From assembly GCA_008933995.1 (NCBI GenBank), contig WARS01000025.1, forward strand, positions 7,671,477 to 7,735,476: 64,000 nt of DNA, written 5' to 3'. Positions 25,619-39,400 of this stretch are shown here, piece after piece. The notes under the pieces are model-generated. The model searched no databases and was not told the origin of the DNA. It worked only from the letters and a program-made list of their open reading frames with translations. The translations under genes and the position numbers were made by a program. The DNA comes from Datnioides undecimradiatus (Eukaryota > Chordata > Actinopteri > Lobotiformes > Datnioididae). Positions within the stretch are counted from its first letter, which is position 1. Each line of letters begins with the position of its first letter.

Positions 25619-27399
25619 ATAAATAAACGTGCAATTCGCGCAATAAAACGGTCGCAATTGATGTTAGTTGCTAACGGGCTAACGTTGACGGGACACGAAC
25701 ACCATCATCCTTCTCTCCCAGCTCCTCCATATGCACATGTTGTCTTTCCACACGTGGTACTTGAACGCATCAACTCTTTACAGAAGTTGAAGTGTTGGTG
25801 TATCACATGCATGCAGAGTTAGAGTTTTGCATGCAAGCAAAACATCTGATGTCACGTTATTTGGACGCAGGGTCCAAGAGACTTTACACTCAAAATTGAT
25901 ATTTCGACCGATTCAGTCAATGAGGCTTGTTCAAGTATTGGATTGTTCACTGTCCTGTGTTACAGCACCACTGCAGCAGACTGCAGAGTGAACGAACTGG
26001 CAAAATACTGAACTGAGCGCTCAATGTTGCTCTTCGAGGGGGTCCTGTTATTCTGCTTTTGTCTCAGGAGCTCGACAAATAAGCGAAAACAGAGTTTCCG
26101 TCTGATTCGCAAGAACTTCTTCAGCCCAAGAATCTCTGCTGAACTTCGGTGAAGCTCATCGGCCCCCGACCATCAATGGGGCTGCAGACAAACAAGCCGC
26201 AGCCCATTTCATTGTGGAATAAATTAGGCGGTGTGGATGCTGTGTATTGAATTCCCATCAGCCTCTCCAGCTGACGTCAGAGGACCTCAGGCGGTGGATC
26301 TCTGCGGTGTCGCACGTGCCCTCCTCGGTGACTGCTCTCCACTTAAAACTCCAACTCTCTCTTTCGAACACACATGCAAACAGACACGCGTGCACACTGT
26401 TTGGTTGCCTCCCGGGACTTGGATGCCAATTACATGCCAATTAATCCCTTTTTCCTCTAGTTTTCTCCTGTTTTTTCTCAAGTCAAGGGCATCACATGTA
26501 AAAAGTTATTTACATTTTTATTAAGTTTGATGTCAAGGCAAGATTTGCGAGGACTCTTTGGGGAAACAGGTGTTCAATTAACTTGAAGCCACCTGGTATC
26601 CACCTGGAGATGTTTTAAAGCTGACTGCCCAAGTTTTGATTCCCATTGGTGTATTGAACGTTAGTCTCAGATCGGCGGTTTGCTCTGGGGAACAAGGCCG
26701 CGCTCTTTGAAGGATCATTTGAGTGTTTCCAGAGTCTACAGGTTATAGACTGGACTCTATCTCTGTCCAGGGAACTTAGCGGTGGAAGACAGTGCTAGAT
26801 GAAGGAAATGCTCCATGTTAGCCTCCCAATTCCATCTCCTCGTGCCAAATGGCCCCAAAGACAATGCAATAAAAATGAAGGATTCAGTTCGGCCAAAAGT
26901 CGTGTCCTTGACAGATCTGGGATGTCCAATCTTCCTCTGTCCACCGTTCTCAGTAAATAACTTTCCCCTCCTGCTTCCTCGATGGCTGGAAATAAGGCTG
27001 TCACTGGATCCTGGAATATAGTGCGTCGCCAGCTATGTTTGATTCATTGAGGGTTGCGCGGAGCCTGGCAGAGTAGGAGCTGAGTGACACTATCATTGCA
27101 AACTGGAGTAAACAAGTTAAAAATAGCAGTCTTTCTTTGTCCCAACAAGAAAATCTCTCCACATGCTTCACAGAGAAACGAGACAAACATGTTATTATAA
27201 CCTAAGCAGAAAGAATATATTAAATAGAAGAACATCATCCTGCAAAGTTCATCATATTATATCATATTCTTCTCTTATTTCACATAAATAAGGTGAAGAG
27301 AAACCAAAATTAATTAAGTAAGGGACCGTGCATTTTAACAATGGGGCGACGCTAACGAGAAGCAATCCAAGTATTACCCCTGTAGGTTAGCATAGAGTT

Positions 27400-28110
27400 A
27401 GCATCTTTAAGCTAACAGACACAATGCAGTTACTTCCTGTGTCTGACCTTGATGCACTGACCGTGTTTCTTGTGATAGCATGACGATTACTCTTTATCTT
27501 GAGAAACCAGCAGTAAGAAAGGCATTCCTCTGTGCTTCTGTGCTCGTACACGTTAGCTTATACGAACCAGATCAGAAATATGAAACAGTTTATGAACAGG
27601 AAGTTGAATTTAAAGGCGTATTAAAAGCCCTTTTAAGCCGGCTAACATGTTGGCAAACAGTTTTAAATCCGACACTAACAGAGCAACATTTGGAGTCATG
27701 TCCTTTTTGGTTTATCGCACCAGCTCCTGATTTAAACACCCGGCTCTTTAGCTCATAAACGCTCCGCTGTGTTCGCCGGCTCGTATCTAACTTTGCCGGT
27801 CTGCTGTTAGACGCCGGGCAGGTAGTTCGCCGCAGATTAATCAGATTTCTTCTGGTGAAAACGGCCGACGGCTGGAAACAACGCTGATTAAAGCGAGAGC
27901 GAAGTAAAACAGTAAAGTTGCAGGCTGCAGACCCAGATTATCTTAAAGATGCTAATTCTATGCTAATCTGCACGGCTAATGAGGCTGTTTAGACATTTAA
28001 AACTGACAATACTGGACAGAAAAGCAGATGAAACTGGAATAAAATCGTGTTTAACACCAAATCAGTTGACATGACTATTAAAACAAAATGTTTGCAAAGT
28101 ATTAATTCAT
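27400..28110 (+). repeat. Probable dispersed repeat with 'AACGCTCCGCTGTGTTCGCC' segment
   Basis: The region combines gctaacagac/gttagcatag motifs with 'ctcataaacgctccgctgtgttcgccggctcg' and 'tgctaattctatgctaatctgcacggctaatgaggctg'. This style is familiar from teleost dispersed repeats. A degenerate related segment lies near 41310-41380. The 92-codon plus-strand frame at 27480-27758 sits within it and is not supported as a gene. Confidence 0.4.
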
Positions 28111-31081
28111 TGCACGACTTATTTTTTTTAATATATATTTGAGGGAGACAAAGTGAAGTAAAGGCTTTATGTCTCATATGCAAGCATCTCCCTGTTTTGA
28201 CACAGAGACAGAAGTGGAGTTTTGACATGTTTGAGAGGCTCTTGCACTCCGCGGGTATTTCATGGCTGTTTCACTGAATGAATTTTGATGGGCCGCCGTG
28301 GTCCGGGCGTCTTTAACAGTCCCGACAAGCCTTTGTTCTTTCCCTGTTTTCATGTCTGATCCCCAACAGCCCACAGGGGGAAGCTCTGTCGGCCGGGCGC
28401 TCTGAAAGCCTTTCTGTTTGATCAACTTCTAACATATTTGAACAATTTAGGCAGGGATGAGCGCAGGTAATTCAAAGCCTGCCAGAAGAGTGTTTTGGGA
28501 AGATGAGAAGACGCGCGGGTTCACAAGGAGTAGCGGAGAAGCTCGACTTTTTCATTTCTGTGCCGCGGCGTACTCCGAAACATACCCATCAGCATGAACG
28601 CCAGCCCCTAATGCGTCTGACATCTCCCATCTACAAGAAAACATGTGAAATTACCCCCCCCCCGGCCACTCAAAAGAGCCTCTTCTAACCTTTTTCTGCT
28701 TCTTTGTCTCCAGGCAATAACTTATTTCACCCAGTAGAGGCCAGTAGCTGATGAGGTCATCCTCTCCGTATGACAGCCACGCTGCAACAACAACAAAAAA
28801 AAGGCTTTTTGAGCACCTTCACCGGAGGTCAGAGCGGAGCAGGGGGCATGGTGGGTGGGGTACGGATACCATTCGGTCCAGTTTAAACAGGGGAATCGGT
28901 GCGAGGGAATCAATGGGGCATCGAGCAGCGGGACACAAAGAGGCACAGAGCGTCTGACGGTGAAGCAAGGTAAACGTTAAAGCCATTCGCCGCCATTGTT
29001 TGAGGTAGAAAAACGCAGCGAGGGGGCAGAGGGAGAAAGCTCCCGTTCAATATCGCCATGAAAGGGCCGCTGATGGTGGGTGTCATTAAATACAGTCGCT
29101 GCAACAGAGTGCAGATGAGAGGTCAGGGCCATTGTGGATAGATCATGAGAGCCCTCTACTGACAGTTAAATCAAAAGGAACCAATATCGCCACCAGAACA
29201 GAGTCTCCTGCTTCCAATGTCTGCCCCACATTAGGAAGAAAAATAGACGTTGGCGAATAGGTGCGATGATTCTCCGTGGTTGAGTCATCAGAAATAAGCT
29301 GCTCCCTCTTCTTTTTCCTCCTTTATGTGGTGAATCGAAGTGGGCCTGGTGTATTCTAATCACCGTTTAGCACTGAAATCTTATTCCAGACACCCACCTA
29401 CTGCTGGAAATGAAACGCAGAGGTGATATGGCGATCAAAAGGGAAGGTGTGGAAGAGACAAAGACGACGGGCGCGAATATGCTCAGGCTGTTAAAACAGA
29501 GTGACCAGTGATTCATTTCCAGCTTTGACCCTTTCGCCGCGCGGCTTTACAGCCTCTTCTCTGTGTTTTCACAAGTGTGAGCCAGCAGAAAGAGACAAAC
29601 GAGGCCCTCCGCCCTGAAATAACGCACGCTTTTACCCAAATTGCGACAGGTTTTTGCGACGCAGAATGAAGTCGAATCGCTTTTTCACGTGATTCTGGAC
29701 GTTTTTTTTGAGTTGGGAACTTTAAATAAGTGAACTTTTCTCTCTCTGTATTGATAGAGTCCTTTCCTGTAATGAAGACAAACGAGATTCAGGCATTAAA
29801 ATGGATTTTAAAGTTACTTATTCATCGTTTTTTCACACCCCGAGCCATTTTATTTATAGGGGAAAAAAAAGCAAAAGAGCTGTAAAGCTATTCGTTATTT
29901 CATAAAATCCATTTGACATCTTCCATATTCAGCTGCAGATTGTGTGAATAATGTCTGGGAAGGACAAGAACAACCCACCCAACAACAACTTTTGCCAGAG
30001 TTCACCTCGACTCTGTCCAGCTATCTTTCAGTTTCAGACGGGCCGCTGGGGGTGTCTGAGGCGAAGATCTGCAGGGAGAAACAAATCCCCGCAACTAAAG
30101 CAGCGGAGGAACGCCGTTATCGAACGGTGCGCCTAAAAACCCCCGTCTCTCCGCGGGTCGCCCACCTGGGAGCAGCGTGCGAGCGAATATTAATCAACCG
30201 AGCGTTTCAAACGGGAGATGGGAATCCAAGAACAGAGGGCTCAGATCATTCACAGCATGTGGTGCAAACTGAGGGGTCACTGACTGATGTCCTTGGGACC
30301 AAATAGTTGAAAATGGCCGCTGATGATTGCCCCCCACCACCAAAACGCACAGGTTAGTGATTAAAAGGCCGAAACTCGCTCGGTTGCAGTCATCCCTGAA
30401 ATTGGACGGATATCGAGGTAATGCCGCGACTCAAAGGGCTGCAGGGACCGACTATTATTATTATTTTAAAATCAATAGGGCTTTTTTTTAGCTTGACTGG
30501 TAGAAGCGGTGTGTGACGTGCGCCCCGTAGATGTTGAACTGTAACTATTTCTCTCCACCGCTGCCGTTTGAGCTGAGGTGAGCCACAGCCTGGAGGGAAA
30601 TGTACAACTGTTCGCCTTTGTGAGGCTTTCGTAATCTGCAGCCGGGCTTTGTTCCACTGCCACACAGGCCAACAGGGGAACCAACAGGACCACGGCGCTT
30701 CAGCAAAACAAAGAAGCCGTACTGTATCTTTGTTCTTCTACATTAGAGACCATATATAACTGCACCTTTAATGCCTATTTCAAGAAGGCGCACATAGAGG
30801 CGCCTCTGATTCACGGTATGTGGGCTCAGGAGAGCGCCGGTTTAAATGTGATAGGTAAACATATACAGAATATACTATTCTGCAGCGTCTACGCTCGCAG
30901 TGTGACACTAATACTGTAAACACAACGTTACGTCTCCACAAAATGGTGGGAAGAGCTGTCAAAGCTGTCCACCACAATTTGTTTTGCTAAAGTGAGTAAA
31001 CACGATCCCGCCCGCGCTTTCTTCAGTCATTGTCTTTGCGCCGATGTCAGACAGTCAGAACTTCTCGTCTCGAGCGTGTCT

Positions 31082-31138
31082 CGGTGACAGCGCGGGCTTA
31101 GCGCGCTTTGCAAGCTAATGTCGCCGCCGCTGTCACCG
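31082..31138. repeat. Perfect 11 bp inverted repeat with TGACAG arms
   Basis: CGGTGACAGCG (31082-31092) and its exact reverse complement CGCTGTCACCG (31128-31138) flank a 35 bp GC-rich spacer. The arms contain TGACAG, the core bound by MEIS/PREP/TGIF homeodomain proteins. Confidence 0.6.
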
Positions 31139-31980
31139 CGGCTTTCCCCTCAAGATGCAAGATGAGATCTGCAGGCGCAGAGTGAGGAGGAGGAGGACGA
31201 GGAGGAGGAGGAGGAACATTAATGAATCCTCTGACAGTCTCACTCTTCTCCCTCAAGTTGCATCCAGCACTGTGCTTCAAACTCAGAGCTGATGAAATGA
31301 AATGAATAAAAATTAATTTATTCTGTCTTTAAATCTGCCACAGACGACGACAGATCGTAGGCAACGGCGAAACAGCCTCCCGCCTCACATTGTTCGACGT
31401 GGTTGTGCACAAACCCCCATGCATAAACCTGTTTAATCGCCCCGTCTGGCAGAACCTAGCCGGCACTCTGCTCTAATGCGTTCCGGATAAAAATATCACC
31501 ACCACATGACGCAGGTTATCTTATGTTCTGACTGCAGAGACAGCAGCGCCTATGCCGCACCCACGGCTCCGCCACGCACTGTAAATTTCCCCGCCGCTGA
31601 CCTTGAGCCTCCATTCAAGTCCGATGAGCGAAGGCCGGTTTTGGTTGACGTAGATCTTTGAGACCACGTGGTCGTTGTGCTGCAGAACGCCCCGCCTCTG
31701 CCTGCAGATGTCACGCTGACACAAACATCTGGCTTGTGAGGTTGTCTTTGATTCTCTAAATGACACCTGTATTAAGTTATTTCTTCCTTATCATATTAAG
31801 GCTGCGCATATTTTCAGCTTCTCACCTGTCTAAACCGATCTTATGTCCCGCTACAGATGGCCGTTCTGAACTGAGGTTATGTGAGGTAATCGTGTTGGAG
31901 CAGCTGGAGAGCAGGTGTAGGAAACGTGAACAGGGTCAACGCATGACGTGTTTTAACAATGTCAGTGAGTGCAAACCTTT

Positions 31981-32095
31981 GGCAAATCCAGACTAACCCT
32001 CTAAAACACCAAGATCACACAACAACACAAACAAACTAAGCGACGGAGGTGGCGACTCGCCGGCAACTCCTGTGCTCTCTGAGGTGAAATGACGA
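31981..32095 (+). repeat. Partial copy of the foldback-type repeat
   Basis: 'accctctaaaacaccaagatcacacaacaaca...ggcaactcctgtgctctctgaggtg' aligns by eye with 'accctttaaaacgcagaagtcacacgataaca...agcaactcctgcgatctgtggggtg' at 44697-44771. Confidence 0.5.
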
Positions 32096-33177
32096 AGGAG
32101 CGTGGAGGAGAATTTCATTTCTACCTCATCAACTTTGTGCCCGGTGTCATTTTGCAACACACTATAATAAAGTTGCACACCTCCGTCCGACTTCTGGATG
32201 TGAGTGTATGCAAGCGTCACAACTCGCGGGGTGAAACACACCCAGCTGCTCGCGGTGCGTGTCCTCGCGTCGCCTGCGAAGCAATAATCGGTGACATTTT
32301 CGCGTAAATGAAGTTTGATTTCGCTCGTCATCTAAAACCCAGCTCATAGAAAACAGTAATAATTTGCTGCAGATGCATGTTCTGCACCTGTGCTCAAACT
32401 TCAGGAGGTGAAAAGCAAAAGGGAAGCAGTGATCTCTGGGAAATGGAGTGCAGAAAGACTGGTGCGCTTCTTATACTTCATGCTCTCAGGTGTAAATCCC
32501 GATCCTGCGCTCTTGCCGTTGCGGCCGTGATGCCGTGTGTGAGGTGCTGGTGTGGGATTACAGGTAACTGAAGGCGTTATCTCTCCACCAGCAGCTGTAG
32601 CCGCGCTCCCTCTCAGCCTCGCAGTGTGACGCCTGGTTTGGGGGAAGTGGGTGGTAAACCTCTGTGGGGAAATGTTGGCGTGCGTGTAGGCGGTAGATGT
32701 AGGTTATCTGAGACTGGAATCATGGTTAAATCCAGAGGATGAGCAATATCTCGTCTCTGGTGTGAGGCGTGCAGTGCGGAGCCCGGTGCTGAGTCTGAGG
32801 TCGGGCTGTATGTTGTAGTATCATGTACAAGGTTTTCACCCTGCAGCCATTTTTAGCTAAACTAGAAGCAGAGTTGGCCGTGCACGAGAGGAAAACATCA
32901 CTTCTTGGTGCGCCACAGCCACCGGGGGCACTCAAACCCGATCATTGCTCTGTTTTACTCAGAATTCAAGTACGGCTGCAAATTTTTTTTTTTTGCAAAT
33001 CTCACTTTTTTGCGCCAAATTGAAAGGATTTTTGTCAGCAATCAGAAATTGTGTGTTAGCTTGCAGGTTTTCCCAATTCGGCTAAGTTGTGAACAATTTT
33101 AGGACATTTTGGGGCATTAGTTTCAAAAAAATTTGGGATTATAGAGCACATGTAGGTTTATAAAGCTTTAGAAACTC

Positions 33178-33420
33178 AATTAATAATAATAATAATAATG
33201 ATAATCTCATCATTTTGATTTGCAGAGCACTTTTCCAAACACGTGTTACAAAGAGTTTCATATACTGTATATAAAATATTTTCAGTAAGGCGAAATGAAA
33301 TCAAAGAAAATCCAACAGCTGTGGAGATAAAAGGAACAAAAACCCAATGAAATTAAAAACAATAAAAGGACAAGCAATAAAAAAGCACAAAGTAAAGTAA
33401 AACAAATCATTTGAGAGCCC
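33178..33420 (+). repeat. 5' part of a second 'GCAGAGCACTTTTCCAAACACGTGTTACAAAG' repeat
   Basis: An ATA/ATT run (33182-33200) is followed by 'gatttgcagagcacttttcc', 'acgtgttacaaagag', and then A-rich DNA with caataaaagg. This resembles the head of the element at 7285-8010 in the same orientation, cut short. Confidence 0.45.
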
Positions 33421-36400
33421 TTCAACCAACATTTGGATCATATCAGATCACATTTGAGGGCGCTACACCAAAAATTTGCTGCCATAAAATTTTGGCATTC
33501 AGCAGCGCTGAAATAAATAAATAAATAGTTTGAAACTACATTTTTATTATTTATTATTGTGTTAGGAATAAGCCTTTTTGTTGTGAACCAAACACAGCTT
33601 TTGGGAGTCAGGGAAACTAAACAAATATATATGTAAAAGCTGTATTTGTTTGTGTTTTTTGCATTTTTATATTGGAGGATAAGACACATTTTACATGTAA
33701 AACTAAAAACAAATGTTTCCTACGGACAAAATGTGTTTCGTCTGGCTTCTATATCACAGAAACACTGAAGTTAGTCGGTATCTGTGGAGGCCTGGGTGAT
33801 GGACAGGTGTACAGTCTCAGTGTCTCACTCAAAGGGAGCACAGATGGTTAAACTTTCATTGATTTATCGTCCCTGCATTTCGATTGTAACCGCGACATCT
33901 CAGCAAGTCTATACCTTAAATCTGATCATTAAACATAATGTAACCATATAGAGGCACTGAGAAAGTCTGGCTGTTATAGCTCTGTCGGCTCTGCTGAGTT
34001 CAACCGAGAGTGACATGAAAGCTGGCTGCGGGAAGTTAAATTGGTCCTTGGTGGAGAGCGCCGGTCAGCTTTGTGAGCTTAAGAGGGCCGCGCATTAGGA
34101 CCGAGGTACAGAAGCAGTGCATTTAGCAGAACTACGAGTGTCTGACAGACACTGAGCATACGGACGGGCCGCACTCAAGTGGATTAGGCGGTTTGGAGAA
34201 GTTTCAGTGCACATTTTGTTCTTGTTCAAGTCACAGAAACTCTTCGTTGTGACTGCAGAGCCCAACGGACCTCGGCCTACGTGTGCTGTGCAGTCGAGGT
34301 GCTCGGTTTATGAATGCCCAAATCTGAAGCTGTGTTGTATAAGAGACTTATCCAAAGTTAGTGTAACACCGAGGCAAACATGTCTGCCTTTGCTCTTATT
34401 AAACTCACCAGACTCCCTTTAAAAAACAGTAATTTTACATTGCAGATCACACAAGTTGCCGATCAAGTGCTCCCACAATCTGTTGCTTTGTTGGTGTCAT
34501 TGTGGGACGTCTGTGTTTATATCGGTTAGTTTGGATTCACAGCAAGTCACAAAACAACACAGACTAATCAAACAATCGAGGCCGATCCAGAGGAGCAACT
34601 CTTATGTTGTGTGAGCTTAAATTACAGGTTTTGTCAATGGAGTCTGGTGGGTTGAAACTGAACAAAAGTGCAGATGTCAAATTGTGATTTACTGCAAGTT
34701 ACTCCCTGTTTTTAAGATCAACAGAGGAATCGCAGTGTTATAGTTGAGTTGCTGCCATATTTAAGCCCAGTGTGGTTGACTTTACCACTTAAAAAGCGAG
34801 CGGGGCTGTAATTGAAGTCTTCCTATAGGACATAAACACATCTACGGGTTTGAAATGAACCTTCAAACAAACCTGCAGACGAGGTTGAACTTAATAAATC
34901 AAAATTATGCTCGCACTTGACATTTTGACCCCTTTTATCCGCGGGTGAGTCATGAGTTTCGCAGGCACATGTGCTGCCTTATTTTACCTTAATCCACAGC
35001 GCATTCTCGCTATCGAGAAGACTCGTTAACAAACCGCCATTCCTCTCCAAATATGAAAATCCTCCGTCTGTTTACTGGCAAAATTAAATACGGAGGAAAT
35101 ACAAAATCTCTGTGTATGTGTCTGCTAAATACTTTGAATAAGAGGAGGATAGAAAGGTGCAGATAGAGGGAAGGAGAGAGGGAGAGGCAGACATGATGGA
35201 AAAGAGAGAAAGGAGGGAGGAATGGCTTAATCAAAAGGCAGACAAAGCTGCCCACGCTGTGTGCAGAGGCTTTCTCATCCAGCATACTTTAATGAACAAG
35301 TGACTCGAGGTGCTTTCAGCGGGTTCCTGAGAGGAACACACACACACACACTCACATAAAGATAAATGTTGCCTATTCAATTAGACAGACACCTCTAAAT
35401 TGGCGTCTTTGGAGAGCAGGCAGGGGAGAGGGGAGAGGAGGGGGCTGTTGATGCTAACAGCGTGGGGCTTGAGGGACGGAGATCTGTTTCCGGGCTGTCA
35501 GCGGCCGCCGGAGGGGGTGGAAGGGGTGCTAACACAGGTCCAGTGTCCAGAGAGGCAGGATCTGAAAGCAGAAATCAGAAAGCTCCCAAACTGAGGGAGA
35601 AGCAGCGGAGGCGTCCTCTGCAGCCAGGCTGTTCACAGGTGATTCAGCTGTAGCTTCCCCCACCCAGAGGAATGGAGATTAATGATCGGGATGGAGAGAC
35701 AGAACAGCGTGAATACGGCAGGCTCGTATCAGCGTGATCTAAAACGATCAAACCTGCTGACTCTCGAGCTTCGCGCCGCGCAGCCTTTTTCAGCATATCC
35801 TGCAAATGCGCTGCATCTATCAGCGTTTAGCCCGTGAACCCCTCTCACTCCTGGTTTCTAGTTCACGGACAAACCGCAGCACTTAGAAACACGGCTCGAG
35901 TCAAACCCGATACCAGCCTGTGTGTGAGTGCTCTACAGACTTTAATTCTATTTCTAATTATTATTTTTTTTGCAGGTTATGCAACGTTTTTTAAATATTA
36001 GCATATATTAGCATAGTAGCACTTATTGCCCGTTAACACAAGCAGCGGCATGAAACTGCTGCAGGGACAAAGATGAGCTGGTAGGCCTCTGCAGCGTCAG
36101 AAGTAACCAAAGCACCGACGGAAACGTCAAAACCATGACGTACAGCAGTGCTTCTGAGGAACTTTAACATCTTAACTTTCTTTACCGGTGTCCAAGTTTC
36201 TTTTTTAAGCAGGCTGGACTAAGAAGTAAATGCACAACAAAGATGAACAGCACAGATTTGATTATTTTAGAGAGATAAACATATAAATTGATGCATAATC
36301 AACTGTAGGAATCTAGAGTGACCTTCGACCTTTCAGTTTCAGCTTATACACAGCAAAAGCCAAGGGGACTGGCTGCAAAATGGCAGCCTGAAGATCCAAA

Positions 36401-39400
36401 TTCATGCAGAATTGTACTTTTTTTAATGTAATTTAAAGCAGAAAGCGCTCATATTACTGTATATACAAATATCCAAAAACCAAATAATTCACTTTTGGCG
36501 TAAATGCCTCTTTAGATGGAGTTTGGGAAGACTTTGGGTACGTTTAAAGTGACTATAATCAATATTTTTAGATCAATCACACCAAGTGACAGCGTGACGA
36601 TGTGACAAAGGTCGCTCGCGGCGATGAACCTGCAGAGAGTGATGGCTTGAATCTGCAGCTCTCCTCTGTTTTATGTGGAATTGCAGCGAGTTTCAGCTCC
36701 GGCAGCAACTTTACTGTGTTGCAACTTGTTTCTGCCGCCCCCTAGTGGCCAAAAAAATCAGGACACACTCCTTAAAAACATTAATCCAAACTCTTATTAA
36801 TCCAGACTTAAAATAGATCTGACTGAGGCCTCCTCAGTATGTGACCTGGCCTCAGGCATCGCCCACCTCAGAGTCTGCTTTTAAATGCACATTATCAAAC
36901 AATCTGCAGCTAATAACCATAAATATCATCAATGCACAGGCGAATCGAAACCTTTCTGGGCCACGAGTTTTAACTTTTCTCAGAACTTGTGACGTGCATA
37001 CTGTAAAACTGTATAAACAACTGTATAAATTGAACAGTTGCCGGTATATTTATGCGGAATTGACTTAAATCCCTGCACAGGATGCCACTTTTCCTTCTCC
37101 TCCCTTTGTTCTTTGTGTTTGCAGCCTTTATCGCAGCCTTTGTTTTATTCGGAATTACACAGCACTATTTACTGTCCACAACTGCCTGTCTCTGTTTATT
37201 TACTCTGTTTATACTTCATGTATCATATTTGTAGTTTTTCTGCTTACGTGCTGCAAAAAACAACAAACAAAAAAAAGACGGATTTCCTCTGGTGGGACAG
37301 CAAAGATCTGAACTGATGCAGACAGTAAAACCGGAGACGCGTCCACTTGTTAAAACTTTCAGAGTAGCTGCAAAACACGGCAGTCTCAACGATCTTTCAA
37401 ACTTTGAGAACACCCTCTAATATTTGTTTGAAATGTTCACCCCCTGAGCCGCAGCTAGAAACATGTTTTTTGTTGTTTTACCAACTCGTCTCCACTTATT
37501 GAAAGTTTAATCCACTCGTGTGGCCCGTCACACCCCCACGGCTCTCTTTGTGCAGCAACCGCGTGAAAACATGGCTGAAATATTGCAAAACTGAATAGAC
37601 TCTGATATAAAGGGAGGCAGGGAGTGGAGCTGCGCTTGTAAAGGAAGCTGAATGCTTCATTTTGTGATACTGCAGTTTTATAATCCTAAAAAAGAGGGTA
37701 ATTGATAACTGCCGGAGTTTGGTGGCAGTACGGGGCTCATAACGTCCTCATATGAGCGCTAATAATAAAGAAAAAGGGGGCACGGAGATGAGTGGGAGGA
37801 TAAGCAGCAGCCGAGTGGGTGTTTGGGGGAGTAGATATAATATGATCAGCGTAATGGAGGCATTCACGCATAAACTGAAGTCTTCAATTTCAGCCGTTTC
37901 AGCTCAGACGCTCTCACCGAGCCTTTGTTTGTCATCCTCATTATTGTGTTTTTTATCATTAAACAAGAGCGTCATCCTGCGCCGCCGTGCAAACTGAGCT
38001 CCTGGCCTCAAACACAACACACACACACACACACGCACACACACACACAGAGAAAGGCAGACACACACTCGCAGAAGCGCCACACATGCTGTTTTTGTTC
38101 CGGAGCACGGCTCCCCGGGGGCTCCTCCAGGGCTGTTCTGAGAGATAGCAGGGACCCTCTCCACACACTCGCTCCCCCACTGTCTGACCTTTACAAAACA
38201 CAAGTCAGAAGATGTGTGGCATTCTCCTCTAATCACCTGCACCTAAACGCACGCAGAAATGGCGCCGTGCTTCAATTAAGGCGTCCGACGGCCGCCCGTG
38301 AGAAACGATTCACTCCTCCTTCAGTGGCAGCCGCTGCGAGACCCGGAGGTATTGTTCTGCCGAGCCGCCGCCGCCGCCGCTGCCGCCTCCTCGTAGATGA
38401 TCTGTCATATATTTATCTACATTCCTGCTGTTAGCATTCACACCGAAACTATGCGTTTGTTTTTTCTGCGGCTGCACGTCGGAGCTACACGCCTGACCTT
38501 ACATGCTCGTCTGCTTGTCTGCCTCTTTCAAAGGCCCTCCTTTGTCCCCTAGTCAGTACACTTCTCATTTCATCTGGGCCCGAATCTCTCGAAAGCTCTG
38601 CTCAAGGAACACACGGACCGCGAAACTCCTAAATAAATCCTTTCAATATGCCCTGTGTCTCGGTGAGGCATTCGCTCCTCTTCTGAATCACAACTACCGA
38701 GATGGGAAAGCCACTCAGAAGAGGATTTTTCTGCCCGACTTTTCCCAAGGGCATTGTGTTGTATTCTCCGTCTGTAACTAAAGACAAACAAACAGTGAGC
38801 TGTACAGGCAAACAACAACAACAACAAAATCTGTCAATAAAGTGCGTTTTCTTTTGTTTCTGTCTTTCTAAATATCAGAGGTAGGAAGAGAAACGATCCT
38901 CCGAGTGAAAACATCTCTCCGTGGGATGTATTTAAATTCGATTTCTGTACTGATCTCATCTTTATTTACCAGGAAAAGGGCATCAGCTTTGCAAGAAAGC
39001 ATCATCCTGGGATTGTTTTGCACGGGAACCTTTCCAATAAAGTATCAATGTCCCCAGTCCATACTAAAGAAATAGCACAAAAAGCAAGATTAAACAAAAT
39101 ATGGAGGAAAAATGTGTTTAAAATCTCTTTAAAATGAACTGAACGAGCTTAAAGTTCAATAAAAAACCTCCAAATTTCAACTTTCAAGTCTCCTGCAGCT
39201 GTAATCACCTGAGCGCTGATGTCACGATGGACTTCTACGTCACTAAAGCAGGGTGATATCTTCATCCACTGGAGGGCAGCAAAGACGCAATGTCTGACTG
39301 CAGTTATGCTAATCCTTAAGTTTGAGTTTCACACAGCAAGAATTCGCTAATCCCGGGTTTAAAGAATTTTATGGCGTGTTGCAAACGTTGGCCAATCAGA

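Larger units (their letters stand above)
25469..25660 (+). repeat. Duplicated ~80 bp unit, each with a GTTGCCATGGTAAC palindrome
   Basis: Two related units lie about 113 bp apart (25469-25548 and 25582-25660). Both read roughly 'atccacagtcaggtga...gttgccatggtaac...aataaa...caaaac.gtcgca'. Each contains an identical 14-mer. Confidence 0.65.
17149..27399. other. Non-coding stretch between the candidate small ORF and a dispersed repeat
   Basis: No gene was recognised on either strand. It contains a TC run (18537-18567), a G run near 20167-20178, a GA-rich patch near 22018-22052 and a pair of duplicated X-box palindromes (25492-25618). An AATAAA at 17968 could serve the small ORF at 16933, but this is speculative. 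Confidence 0.5.
28111..33177. other. Non-coding stretch with CpG-rich patches
   Basis: No gene was recognised. 30970-31220 is relatively CpG-rich, with a GAG/GGA triplet run at about 31181-31215. It contains an inverted repeat with TGACAG arms (31082-31138). A short copy of the foldback-type repeat also seen at 44.7 kb occurs at 31990-32090. Confidence 0.45.
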
